In this document: positions 11,550-23,009 of the stretch, in pieces | Position numbering within the stretch: the first letter of the stretch is position 1 | How the letters are laid out: every line of letters begins with the position of its first letter | Assembly: GCF_949987515.2 (NCBI RefSeq) | Contig: NC_082685.1 | Coordinates: 29,342,168 to 29,406,167 of the forward strand | Length of the DNA stretch: 64,000 bases | Reading direction: 5' to 3' | Source: Delphinus delphis | Lineage: Eukaryota > Chordata > Mammalia > Artiodactyla > Delphinidae | Translations under genes and position numbers: made by a program | Notes under the pieces: generated by a model | Told to the model about the DNA's origin: nothing | The model's database searches: none | Seen by the model: the letters and a program-made list of their open reading frames with translations, nothing else

Positions 11550-13354
11550 AACAATTCCAGAATAATTAAGAAAATGTTAATAGGAACATACCTATCGATA
11601 ATAACCTTGGATGTAAATGGATTAAATGCCCCAACCAAAAGACACAGACTGGCTGAATGGATACAAAAACAAGACCCATGTATATGTGGCCTACAAGACA
11701 CCCACTTCAGACCTAGGGACACATACAGACCAAAAGTGAAGGGATGGAAAAAATATTCCATGCAAAAGGAAGTCAAAAGAAAGCTGGAGTAGCAATACTC
11801 GTATCAGATAAAATAGACTTTAAAATAAAGACTTTTATGAGAGATAAGGAAGGACACTACATAATGATCAAGGGATCATTCCAAGAAGACGATATAACAA
11901 TCATAAATGTTCATGCACCCAACACAGGAGCACCTCAATACATAAGGCAAACACTAACAACCATGAAAGGGGAAATCGACAGTAACACAATAGGGGACTT
12001 CAACACCCCGCTTACACCAACGGACAGATCATCCAAACAGAAAATAAATAAGGAAACACAAGCTTTAAATGATACAATAGACCAGATAGATCTAATAGAT
12101 ATTTAGAGAACATTCCACCCCTAAGTGGCAGAATACACTTTCTTCTCAAGTGCACATGGAACATTCTCCAGGATAGATCACATCTTGGGTCACAAATCAA
12201 GCCTTGGGAAATTTAAGAAAATTGAAATTGTATCAAGCATCTTTTCTGACCACAACACTATGAGATTGGAAATCAATTACAGGAAAAAAACTGTAAGAAA
12301 CACAAATACATGGAGGCTAACCAGTGCTCTACTAAATAACCAAGAAATCAGTGAAGAAATCAAAGAAGAAATAAAAAAATACATAGAAATAAATGACAAC
12401 GTAAACTCGACGACCCAAAACCTATGGGACGTGGCAAAAGCAGTTCTAAGAGGGAAGTTTATAGCAATTCAGTCTCACCTCAAGAAACAAGAAAAATCTC
12501 AAATACACAATCTAACCCTACACTTAAAACAACTAGAGAAAGAAGAACAAAGAAAACCCACAGTCAGTAGAACGAACGAAATCATAAAGATCAGAGCAGA
12601 AATAAATGAAATAGAAACGAAGAAAACAATAGCAAAGATCAATGAAACTAAAAGCTGGTTCTTTGAGAAGATAAACAAAATTGATAAACCCTCAGTCAGA
12701 CTCATCATGAAAAAAAGGGAGAGGATGCAAATCAATAAAACTAGAAATGAAAAAGGAGAAGTCACAGCTGACACTGCAGTAATACAAAGGATTATAAGAG
12801 ACTACTACAAACAACTATATGCCAATAAAATGGACAACCACGAAGAAATGGACAAATTCTTGGAAAGGTACAATTTTCCAAGACTGAACCAGGAAGAGTT
12901 AGAAAATATAAACAGACCTATCACAAGTAATGAAATTGAAACCATAATTAAAAATCTTCCAACAAACAAAAGTCCAGGACCAGATGGCTTCACATGCAAA
13001 ATGTATCAAACATTTAGAGAAGAGCTTACACCGATCCTTCTCAAACTCTTCCAAAAATTTGCAGGGGGAGAAACACTCCCAAATTCATTCTATGAAGCCA
13101 TCATCATCATTCTGATACCAAAACCAGAAAAAGATATTACAAAAGAAGAAAATTATAGGCCAATATCACTGATGAACATAGATGCAAAATTCCTGAACAA
13201 AATACTAGCAAACAGAATCCAAGAGCACACTGAAAGGATCATACACCATGATCAAGTGGGATTTATCTCAGGGATGCAAGGATTCTTCAATACATGCAAA
13301 TCAATCAATGTGATACACCACATTAACAAATTAAAGAATAAAAACCATATGATC

Positions 13355-13758
13355 TAACTTTTCTTTTACAGAAATGTTCTACTAAATATGATTTGGTTCA
13401 TCTTGATATAACAAGGAAAGGTAGGGCTTCCCTGGTGGCTCAGTGGTTGGGAGTCCGCCTGCCGATGCAGGGGATATGGGTTCGTGCCCTGGTCTGGGAA
13501 GATCCCACGTGCCACGGAGTGGCTGGGCCTGTGAGCCATGGCCGCTGGGCCTGCGTGTCCGGAGCCTGTGCTCTGCTACAGGAGAGGCCACAACAGTGAG
13601 AGGCCCGCGTACCACAAAAAAAAAAAAAAAGGAAAGGTAAATAATTGTCCTCTGTGATCACTTCTTTCCATCGCCAATCCAAATAAAGATATTTTCATTT
13701 TCTGTTAATAAAAATAACTAAACTAAAATAAATAAATTAAAAAAAATAAAATAAATAA
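13355..13758 (+). mobile_element. Truncated retrocopy of an unidentified mRNA 3' end
   Basis: About 180 bp of non-L1 sequence (ignoring the SINE inside it) interrupts L1 ORF2. It ends with a polyadenylation signal 'aataaa' near 13682-13687, then 'gatattttcattttctgtta' and an A/T-rich, A-dominated tail. Flanks repeat as 'aaaaccatatgatc' (13341-13354) and 'aaa(a)acatatgatc' (to 13771), as expected for target-site duplications. The second L1 copy has this site empty (near 44960). I do not recognise the parent gene. It could also be an unusual SINE or transduction. Confidence 0.75.
13424..13628 (+). mobile_element. CHR-2 SINE inside the retrocopy
   Basis: Full-length CHR-2 from 'gggcttccctggtggctcag' to 'gaggcccgcgtaccac' plus poly(A). 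The exact 11-bp duplication 'aaggaaaggta' (13413-13423 and 13629-13639) lies within the retrocopy, so the SINE is the youngest layer here. Confidence 0.97.
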
Positions 13759-16162
13759 AAAACATATGATCATCTCAATAGATGCAGAAAAGGCTTTTGA
13801 CAAAATTCAACACCCATTTCTGACAAAAACTCGCCAGAAAATGGGCATAGAGGGAACGTACCTCAACATAATAAAGGCCATATATGACAAACCCACAGGA
13901 AACACCATACTCAATGGTGAAAAACTGAAAGCATTTCCACTAGGATCAGGAATAAGACAAGGATGTCCACTCTCGCCACTCTCATTCAATGTAGTTTTGG
14001 AAGTCCTAGCCATGGTAATCAGAGAAGAAAAAGAAATGAAAGGAATACAAATTGGAAAGAAAGAAGTAACATTGTCACTGTTTGCAGATGACATGATACT
14101 ATACACAGAAAATCCTAAAGATGCCCCAGAAAACGACTAGAACTAATCAATGAATTTGGTAAGGTTGCAGGATACAAAATTAATGCACAGAAATCTCTTG
14201 CATTCCTATACACTAACAACAAAAAATCAGAAAGAGAAATTAAGGAAACAATCCCATTTACCATTGCAACAAAAAGAATAAAATACCTAGGAATAAACCT
14301 ACCTAGGCAGGTGAAAGACTTGTACTCAGAAGACTATAAAACACTGATGAAAGAAACCAAAGATGACATAAGCAGATGGAGAAATATACCATGTTCTTGG
14401 ATTGGAAGAATCAATATTGTGAGAATGACTATACTACCAAAGCAATCTACAGATTCAGTGCAATCCCTATCAAACTACCAATGGCATTCTGCACAGAAAT
14501 AGAACAAAAAATCTTACAATTCGTATGGAAACATAAAAGACCCCAAGTAGCCAAAGCAGTCTTGAGAAAGAAAAAAGGAGCTGGAGGAATCAGGCTACTC
14601 GACTTCAAACTATACCACTAAGCTACAGTAATCAAGAGAGTATGGTACTGGCACAAAAACAGAAATAGAGATCAATGATAGAGGATAGAATGCCCAGAGA
14701 TAAACCCATGCACATATGGTCATCTAATTTACGACAAAGGAGGCAAGAACATACAATGGAGAAAAGACAGCCTCTTCGGTAAGTGGTTCTGGGAAAAGTG
14801 GACAGGTGTGTGTAAAAGAATGAAATTAGAACACTCCCTAACACCATACACAAAAATAAACTCCAAATGGATTAAAGACTTAAATGTAAGACCAGACACT
14901 ATAAAACTTTTAGAGGAAAACATAGGAAAAACACTCTTTGACATAAACCACAGCAGGATCTTTTTTGACCAATCTCCTAGAGTAACAGAAATAAAAACAA
15001 AAATAAACAAATGGGACTTAATTAAATTTAAAAGCTTTTGCACGACAAAGGAAACCATAAATAAGGCAAAAAGACAACCCTCAGAATGGGAGAAAATATT
15101 TGCAAATGAAACAACAAAGGATTAATCTGCAAAATATACAAACAGTTCATGGAGCTCAGGATCAAAAAAACAAACAATCCAGTTAAAAAATGGGTGGAAG
15201 ATCTAAATAGACATTTCACCAAGGAAGACATACAGATGGCGAAGAGACACATGAAAAGCTGCTCAACATCACTAATTATTAGAGAAATGCAAATCAAAAC
15301 TATAGTGAGGTATCACCTCACACCAGTTAGAATGGGCATCATCAGAAAATCTACAAACAACAAATGCTGGAGAGGGTGTGGAGAAAAGGGAACCCTCTTG
15401 CACTGTTGATGGGAATGTAAATCGATACAACCACTATGGAAAACAGTATGGAGGTTCCTTAAAAAACTAAAAATAGAACTACCATGTGACCCAGCAATCC
15501 CACTGCTGGGTATATACCCTGAGAAAACCATAATTCAAAAAGAGACAGGTACCACAATGTTCACTGCAGCACTATTTACAATAGCTAGGACATGGAACCA
15601 ACCTAGCTGTCCATCAACAGATGAATGGATGAAGAAGATGTGGCACAAAATTACAATGGAATATTGCTCAGCCATAAAAAGAAAGGAAATTGAGCTATTT
15701 GTAGTGAGGTGGATGGACCTAGAGTCTGTCATACAGAGTTAAGTAAGTCAGAAAAAGCAAAACAAATACTGTACACTAATGCATATATGTGGAATCTAAG
15801 GGAAAAAATGGTACTGACGAACCTAGTTGCAGGGCAGGAATAAAGAGGTAGACATAGAGAATGGACTTGATGACATGGGAAGGGAGGGCGAAGCTGGGGC
15901 GAAGCGAGAGTAGCATCAACATATATACACTACCGAATATAAAATAGTTGGCTGGTGGGAAGCAGCTGCATAGCACAGGGAGATCAGCTCGGTGCTTTGT
16001 GATGACCTAGAGGGGTGGGATAGGGAGGGTGGGAGGGAGGCTCAAGAGGGAGGGGATATGGGGACATGTGTATGCATACGGGTGATTTGCTCTGCTGTGC
16101 AACAGAAACTAAAACGGTATTGTGAAGCAATTATACTCCAATAAAGATCTATTAAAAAAAAA

Positions 16163-16383
16163 GAGGTAATTAAGGGAAAAGGAGGACATTAGGCTGGGGT
16201 GTCCTTGTAAGAAGAGGAGATAAGGACAAAGAAACACAGGGAAGACCACCTGAGGACAGTGGAGAAAACAGTCATCCACAAGCAAAGGGGAGAGAATCTC
16301 GGAAGAAACCTAACGTATCAACACATTGATCTCAGACTTCTAGCCTTCAGAATTGTAAGGAAATAAATTTCTGTTGTTTAAGC
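16163..16383 (+). repeat. 3'-transduced flank derived from a MaLR-type LTR
   Basis: After the L1's own A-run, the sequence reads 'ggtgtccttgtaagaagagg', 'gatctcagacttctagcctt' and 'aaataaatttctgttgttta', the familiar 3' half of MLT1/MST-type (MaLR) LTRs. It stops just after the LTR's AATAAA at 'gtttaagcc' and is followed by a new A-rich tail (16384-16401). The L1 target duplication comes after this tail, so this DNA was co-mobilised from the source locus. The LTR family is named from memory. Confidence 0.85.
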
Positions 16384-16409
16384 CAAAAAATAAAAAAAAA
16401 AGAATGAGG

Positions 16410-16700
16410 TACGTATATATGATATTACCTGAAATGCTTTCTACAATTTCTCACGAAGTTAAAAAAGGCCATTGTCAAATGGTAGGTATAACACGATCCC
16501 TTTTATATTAAACTTGAACAAAATATGCTCAGATACCATAAACATTTCTGGAAGCCTAAAATAATAAACCTTCAAATGAGATTTCCTTGAAAATAGGATG
16601 GAGGGGCAGGGCATGAATATACTTTGCACTTTTCACCTTTCTAATTGTTCAATGTTTTTACCAAGAGAATGAATACATTTTGTAATAAAACACCTGGAAA
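16410..16700 (+). mobile_element. Old L1 3' end, right part
   Basis: This continues the ancient L1 of 9030-9273 ('...aagaatgagg|tacgtatatatgatatt...'), with 'ctttctacaatttctcac' and 'gatcccttttatatt'. Joining the two flanks with one copy of the target duplication gives a continuous element. Confidence 0.8.
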
Positions 16701-18728
16701 TACCAGAGCTGTTGTAATATGTGCTCTAATTCTTTGTCTTAAATTCTTGACCATTCCTTTGCAGAAGGAAATGGAGATAAAGATGCTGCGTGGGAGGAAG
16801 AGGCAACGAAGTCGCCTACTCATCATACAGGGAAGAGTGAGGCGATCTGAGGGAAGCTCCAGCAGGAAGCCTGCCTGCAGTCCCACCCAGACAATCCGCG
16901 TGAGAAACCAACGAGTCATCTGGCCTCACCCTCCTCATCTGCAGAATAGACATTGGCCTGCACGAGTGATCCTAACATGGGTTCCGGTCTCAAAATTCTG
17001 CCTTGGTGCTGCCAAATGATTCCCCCTCCTCTTAAATGATCAGGTCAACCTAAATCATGTTGACCTTGACTCCTTCTCCTGGTCTGCTTTCTGATGCAGC
17101 GGTCAGAATCAAGGGGCCGACTTCCCAGAAGATGGCAGGTAAATACTTATTTCTGTGTCCTCATCACCAGACCCTTTCTTTCCTATGCCACCCCTCACCT
17201 CTCCCTCTTCTTCTATGCTTGAAATAGGCCTTCAATTTTAGCCCTGCAGAAAATGCTATACTTCTCCCCTCTCCCCCAAACTGAAGGTATTGTGAACTTG
17301 AAGATGCACGTTATAGGCAGGATGTGAGGAGGTCCCCATCCTAACACAGCTTTCATATTTCCAGACAAGGCCAACGATGGTGAGAACTCAGAAAACAAAG
17401 TACCCCCAGACCCAAACTGAATGTGTCCTTCCCTCCTGGTTCTCACACCCAACCCAGTGTCCCCCACACCATTATACTGAAATTCTAGCAGGGGGGTTAA
17501 ATGTAAGTGTGCTACCTTTCCCCCTACTACTGAGCTTTTCTACAGCTAGTAATATCAGATTAAATCACAGGAGTGTAAATAGCAATGGGCATAATTATTG
17601 ACATTAGGACATGTTGACTTTTAGGACAAAACTTTTTGTCTAATTAAATGTGGAACTATTCTGATGGTACCTATAATAAGGTCCATTATAGAGCAGACTG
17701 ACCCCTGCAAAATGTCCTATCTAAGATGGTCACCACAAAAAAGCATAAAATGCATTTTTATATTGCTGAGAATAGAAGCTTGGAGCATGGAATTAAATGT
17801 TTCCCATTCACTGTCTTCTGAAAAAGCAAAACCAAGGACTTCAACTTGATAAAGGTAAAACTGCTTCTCCAGCCTTTTTCAGGAGATGAGAAACGCGTTG
17901 AGTTGTTCCGAGTTAACTTTCTCATCATGAGCCCTCGTAAAGAGCACTGTTTAGTGAGACAATAAATGAGCATGTTTTAATTAGAAAATGTGGAATCCAA
18001 GCAGTTACGCAGGAAAGAAGAGGATAGCTTAAAAGAGACATCAATAAAATAAAAGTTAAAATGCATTAAGTGGCTACAGTGAACTCAAAGGTAAAGTCGT
18101 GGGCCGTGTGAGAAGTGAACCAGAGAGGGTGATGAATCAGAAGGGGATGCGAATTACTCAGTGGACCTTATTCTTTCTACTTCATATTGGAATCAGTTGT
18201 AAACCCCCTTCGGTGCCCAAGGCAAGTGAAGTAACCGGGTGCTCTGAACCTCCCCTAACCCCACCCCTGGGCAGGACTGTGTGCTCAGAGGAGAATCACT
18301 ATAATTAGCCAATAAGAGAAGGCAGCTGGGCGAGGGCAAAACTAGTATTGAACTTGGCCTGGGTTTTTTTTTTTTTTCCTTCTAGACCTCTATCTTACGG
18401 TCTCCTGACACTGTGGTGTTTGGTTATGGCCACGCCCTTCTTCCTGGTCTCCTGTTCCATGTGGGCATGTGATCCAGGCCTAGACAGTCAACATGGCCCA
18501 TGCTCCAGGCCTCGGGATTGGGTTTGCTGTGGGCACGGGATTCTAGCTGGGTTCCTGAGAACCAGGAAGTTCCGTTGAAATATCCAGGGAGTTCCGTTGA
18601 AATATCCAGAAGAAGAAATCCTTTTCCTATTCCTTTCTGAGCTATGAGGATAGACCCTATAATTCCCACAAAGATCTCACAAAAGGAAACCCGCTTAAGA
18701 ACAATGTTGGAAAACGGAAAAACAAAGC
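16701..18728. other. Unassigned intronic sequence
   Basis: No exon or clear repeat family recognised. Contains a poly(T) run near 18363-18377 and a perfect 20-bp tandem duplication listed separately. Confidence 0.5.
18568..18609. repeat. Perfect 20-bp tandem duplication (22-bp period)
   Basis: 'agttccgttgaaatatccag' occurs at 18568-18587 and 18590-18609 without a mismatch, separated by 'gg'. It looks like a recent local duplication. Confidence 0.95.
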
Positions 18729-18757
18729 TGAGAGAGAGCGAGAGCGAGAGCGAGCGC
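18729..18757. repeat. (GAGAGC)n-type simple repeat
   Basis: A short purine-rich run of GA and GAGC units. Confidence 0.85.
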
Positions 18758-18769
18758 CTAATGCCTGAG

Positions 18770-18945
18770 TTTAAGTCCCTGAATCCAGTTCTGCCTGAAT
18801 CTTGATTCTGTCCCAGACCCTTCATCTCTCCAGGTTTCGTCCTCCTGACATGCTGAAGGGGACAACTGTATCCATCGCACAGGGCTTCAAATCGGACAAT
18901 ATAAAGTGCCTAATACAGGGCTTGGCACAAGGCAGGCACGGAAGA
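18770..18945 (+). repeat. MIR SINE fragment
   Basis: Recognisable MIR order with 'cttcatctctccaggtttcg', a diverged central part, and the end 'agtgcctaatacagggcttg'-'gcacaaggcagg'. Confidence 0.55.
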
Positions 18946-19771
18946 GATGACAATGCCTAAAAACAAAGCCCAAAAGAGCGTTCAGTCCTTCACAGGAAGT
19001 GGAAAGATTTTCAATATGACCACCATCTCTCCTCACATGGATTCTGAGGTTTAGAAGCTGGAGAAGATAATCTTTGCCGTCCTCTGCCTTTAGCACTCAG
19101 CTGTAGGACATTAACATACTAAGAGCGCCCTAAGCTGAATACAAGACCCTCACACAGCAGGGTCCCGTTCCCAGAGGGCTTTTACGTTTATTCTCTCACT
19201 TGACTAAATTGGCCGGGGTGGGGTGGATTTGGGGTCCCACCAAATGCTTAAATGTGCCTAATATCACCTAATGCCTTCTTATTACCTGTTCCAAAGTGCA
19301 GTGGAGAGGATCTGGGTTGATAAGAGATTAAAAAGTCATGAAGATGAAGCTCCATTTAAAATTCTTATCTAAGCACATACCCAACAAGAAGAAGACATTT
19401 CCCACCTTCTTCCTAGAACAGGATTTTTAATCCAGTCCTTCAAATAATTACAAAAAAATGAGCTTTTAATCGTCATATCGTTGGTGTGTAACAGCTTGAC
19501 AGGAGGACTCATTGTTGAGCAGGTGTCTTAGGGATGCTCCAACCCAGCTGAAGCTTTAACAAGCTGAAAGAGAATTTCAGAACCCTCTCACAAATAAAAA
19601 AGAAGTGTTACTCATTCTCTTTTTAAATATAAGGCAAGCACTCACAGCTAAAACACCGATGACAGAAATTGGAAGCACTTGCAGATTCCTCAAACAGTTA
19701 CGCTGAGCAAGAAACGATTCTGTAAGGGATTTAAAAACACATGATTTTGAGGGTGATTCTCCATGGTTAAC
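18946..19771. other. Unassigned intronic sequence
   Basis: No recognised exon or repeat. Confidence 0.5.
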
Positions 19772-19780
19772 ATTGTCATG

Positions 19781-20108
19781 GGCTTCCCTGGTGGCACAGT
19801 GATTAAGAATCTGCCTGCCAATGCAGGGGATACGGGTTGGAGCCCTGGTCCGGGAAGATCCCACATGCCATGAACCAACTAAGCCCGTGCGCCACAACTA
19901 CTGAGCCTGCGCTCTAGAGCCCGCGAGCCACAACTACTGAACCCCACGCCCTACAGCCCATGCTCCGCAACAAGAGAAGCCACCTCAAGGAGAAGCCCGC
20001 GCACCGCAATGAACAGTAGCCCCCACTCGCTGCAACCAGAGAAGGCCCACGCACAGCAACAAAGACCCAACGCAGCCAAAAAAATAAATTAATTAATTAA
20101 TTTAAAAA
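19781..20108 (+). mobile_element. CHR-1 SINE
   Basis: Full-length: 'gggcttccctggtggcacag' head, repeated 'ccacaactactgagcc'-type units, 'gacccaacgcagccaaaaaa' and an (AATT)n-rich tail. Exact 9-bp target duplication 'attgtcatg' at 19772-19780 and 20109-20117. Confidence 0.96.
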
Positions 20109-20117
20109 ATTGTCATG

Positions 20118-22524
20118 ACTTCTGAAAATGGATATTTGCATTCAAGACTTAGGGAACAGCCCGGAATTGTTCAGTGGGTTTTGGAGGGGAAAAAAGGTAT
20201 CTGAGAAAAAGTTGCTTAAAGCTTCTTAAACTCCCCTATCATCTAAAGGATGCAGCCCTAGTTGAGCAAACTGGCTGAACGCCTGGGATAGATTGCAATT
20301 CTGGGGACATAAGATCCCCACTCACAAGGGCAGGCGAGACCAAGACTAATAAACCAAAGGAAGCTTCAGAAAAGGTGCAGAGCCTACTTCGCCTGCCTGG
20401 GAGAACCACGAACGCCTTATCTGGCTTCTGTGAAAAGAAAAAATCATTGGGGAGCCAGAATTAGAAAAGCCTTGGGTTCCATCCAGTCTCTCCCGCCTAA
20501 GCCACATAAAATATCCTCTGGGAAGGCTTCAGGAAATACCCCAGGGGAATGACAGTTGATATTAGCTGAATGGGTGAAAGAGCACAGACAGAGATGAAAA
20601 TATTTAGCTTTTTTCAACCTTGAACTTAACCCAAGAGTCCAACATTTACACGTACTCAGGGCAGAGTCTTGCGCTTCCAAGCCATGACCACAAGGTGGCC
20701 TCAATCCCTAATTGGGTCCCCACGGTCCAGGCTGCAGAGAGACGGGTTTTGAAAAAAAGTTCCTTCTCCCCAGAGGCTTCCCTGTGGTAACTCGCAAGTA
20801 AGAAGTTCAAGTCCCCAAAGCTTTAATAAACTTAACAGGGCTTTAACTTTCCAGCAGGAGACAAATTTCAAAAGGACAGCCCTCCTTGTATACCTCTACC
20901 TTCAAGGATGTTTCCAAGTTAGCAAACCATGCCAAGAGCAGACTGGAGTTGTCTTAAGTAAGATGCAATGCTTGTTTCTTTCTTAATGCACCTTGTAATT
21001 TGCACACGAACCACAACACTTTATTTTCTTATTAACAGGTCTGAATGTGGTTAACACCGCGAGTCCTCAATTGCAGAGGAGTGGATTAGACTAGGTTCTC
21101 TTTATTTTCCTGCCAATTGTCAGAAAGTGATTTGGGGTACGGGGTGCCCCTCCTTACTGGCTTTTTCCTCTACCACTCATCCCCCCACCCCCCTGGCTCT
21201 ATCCAACAACCAACCTCTTGTCTCCATCTGCCAAAAACAAAAAGACACAGCCTCATTTCTCATTGGAGAGCTTGCCTACTGTGCAGTTCAGTTATTGAGA
21301 TTAATAAGCTGCCAGTTTCCAAGGAAGACTAAGAAAACTACAAAATTAAAGCTCACTGCAACGTGCAATGCTGCTGGTGGCCAGGCGGGATCACGGTGTC
21401 AAAAAGGCGAGGTAAAGCTATAAACTAAGGCTGAGCTGGAAACGCTAACCTAAAGGTCTCATTAATTTCCATGTTGCCTCTGATGAGAACTTAGAGGGAG
21501 CATAATGTTCTGCAATATGGAGAAATCAAGCGGCCTATTGATTTGCAAAGTGCTGGAATGCATCTGGTTCACCCGGAATGAATTCTAGGTTTAAACCTCA
21601 CGCAAAAACGTTAAAAAAAAAAAAAAAAAAAAGGAAGAAAAGCAAAACAGGTTACGTTGGTTTCATATTCTCAAGATCAAACTTGTCAGTGATTCTGTCA
21701 GAAAATTAATCCTTAGGTAGAAAAATCAATCTGGAGAACAAGTGGAGAAGAGTCTTCAGGTTCAGCACGGTGAAGATGTTCCAACAGTCTCGTTGCTTCC
21801 CCGTGACAACCTTATTTACTAAAGGTCTTGAGTCTTGATTCCCAAATATGCACTCCCAATAAAGCATCCATATGAGGCTAAGATTACTTGGTCTTAAAGA
21901 TAAAAAGTATGTTTTCTGAAATGCTGCTACCCGAATTAGACTCCTCAGGTGCCACTTACCAAGCCCAACAAGCTCCATTCTTTACCAGAGCACTTCCTGG
22001 GTGTTCATCACAACTTCCTGAGTGTCCCTACTCAAACTATGACCAAATGGCCAGCCGCCATACCCGCGGCTGCGTGGCTTTCTGCTACCAGTGTAGCAAA
22101 GACTGTCTGCAAGATAAACCCTATGCAAATCACAGAGCTAAAAAGGTAGCACTGCTTCTTACGTCTGCAGTGTCAATTTGCTCTCGCATTTTACGACATG
22201 CAGCGCACTAAACCTCCTGTCTGTAACTCAGCTCACGTGGATCCCATGCTGCCACCACCGTGGAGGCTCAGGACTTCAGACTGACCATCCTGGGTGGCCA
22301 CCGATCCCGCAGAGCTGGAGACAAGGGTCCTTTCTTATCCTGCCTGCTCATGATATTGTCTGTGACTAACTCAATGTCCAGTACTGGACTGGGATTCATC
22401 CCTCAGATCATTTCTTGCCTCGTGTCACTTATACTGCATTAACTTCACCATTTCCATGGACTGGATACATTCTAATTGGACAATAAGTATCGTTTTGTTT
22501 TGTCCTTTTAGTCTCCAAGGCATT
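20118..22524. other. Unassigned intronic sequence
   Basis: Apart from a poly(A) run at 21613-21632 I recognise no repeat. The stretch 21440-21600 is AT-rich, repeat-free and may be a conserved noncoding element, but that cannot be tested from one sequence. Confidence 0.45.
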
Positions 22525-22760
22525 ATCATGTGGTGGTTAAGAGCATTGCACGTGGAGTCAGGTAGACCCAGGTTTCCACCCCAGTTCGGTCCCTTACTTA
22601 TTTGGAGACGTGTAAGTAACTTCACCTTCCCAAGCCTCAGTTTCTGTTTATTTAAAATAGGGATAGTAACATATACTCAACAGAAGGGTTAAAGGGTTCA
22701 GTGGGATCATGCATGTAAAACTAAGCATGGAGCAAAAACTATTTGATAAAGTTGTTATTC
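22525..22760 (+). repeat. MIR SINE
   Basis: 'gtggtggttaagagcattgc', 'agacccaggtttccacccca', 'gtaagtaacttcaccttccc', 'aagcctcagtttctg' and 'agggttcagtgggatcatgc' follow the MIR consensus order. Confidence 0.85.
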
Positions 22761-23009
22761 ACAGAACTACACAATCATGTACAATAACTATTAAACTGAA
22801 CAAAATTTCTGGAGAGATTTTTTTTTTTAAGAGAAAAGTCCACTGCTGAGAGCTTTGGATACACGAACTATGCTATCATTTGCAAATGGTTGTGCTTCTG
22901 TGTTACATCTATTATTTTAGAATCAAAATAAGTCTGGCCAATAACAGCTACTCTTAATACTCTTGTTGCCTCAGAGATTTAAGAAGTGGAAAACCGAACT
23001 TGTTTCCTA
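22761..23009. other. Unassigned intronic sequence
   Basis: No recognised feature. Confidence 0.5.

Larger units (their letters stand above)
11574..15799 (+). pseudogene. L1 ORF2 (endonuclease and reverse transcriptase), broken
   Basis: ORF2p nicks target DNA and reverse-transcribes RNA. The endonuclease start (LNVNGLNAP-like, here LDVNGLNAP) lies near 11604. A frameshift near 11750-11790 and two nonsense changes (12104-12106; another near 12122) break the endonuclease region. An open run follows (12107-13357) with the RT segment [11 protein letters not shown] retrocopy insertion splits the RT at 13355-13758, after which [13 protein letters not shown], the QGCPLSPL segment and the catalytic FADD box (about 14083-14094) are seen. 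A frameshift at about 14116-14140 gives 'DAPEND' then a stop. Residues up to the terminal stop at 15797-15799 remain recognisable. Confidence 0.95.
9274..16398 (+). mobile_element. Full-length young L1 (inactive) with nested insertions and 3' transduction
   Basis: The exact 11-bp duplication 'aaagaatgagg' at 9263-9273 and 16399-16409 bounds the whole unit. In order it holds a 5' UTR with tandem units (9274-10417), ORF1 (10418-11282), ORF2 (11574-15799), a 3' UTR ending 'ccaataaagatctatt' plus A's (to 16162), and about 220 bp of transduced flank with a second A-rich tail. A CHR-2 SINE (11328-11549) and a retrocopy carrying another CHR-2 SINE (13355-13758) were inserted later. Both ORFs have several frameshifts and stops, so it cannot be active. 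Confidence 0.96.

Noticed and set aside
19781..19860. tRNA-like A-box/B-box head
   Set aside because: It is the tRNA-Glu-derived head of a CHR-1 SINE, not a tRNA gene; no cloverleaf with a proper acceptor stem is evident.
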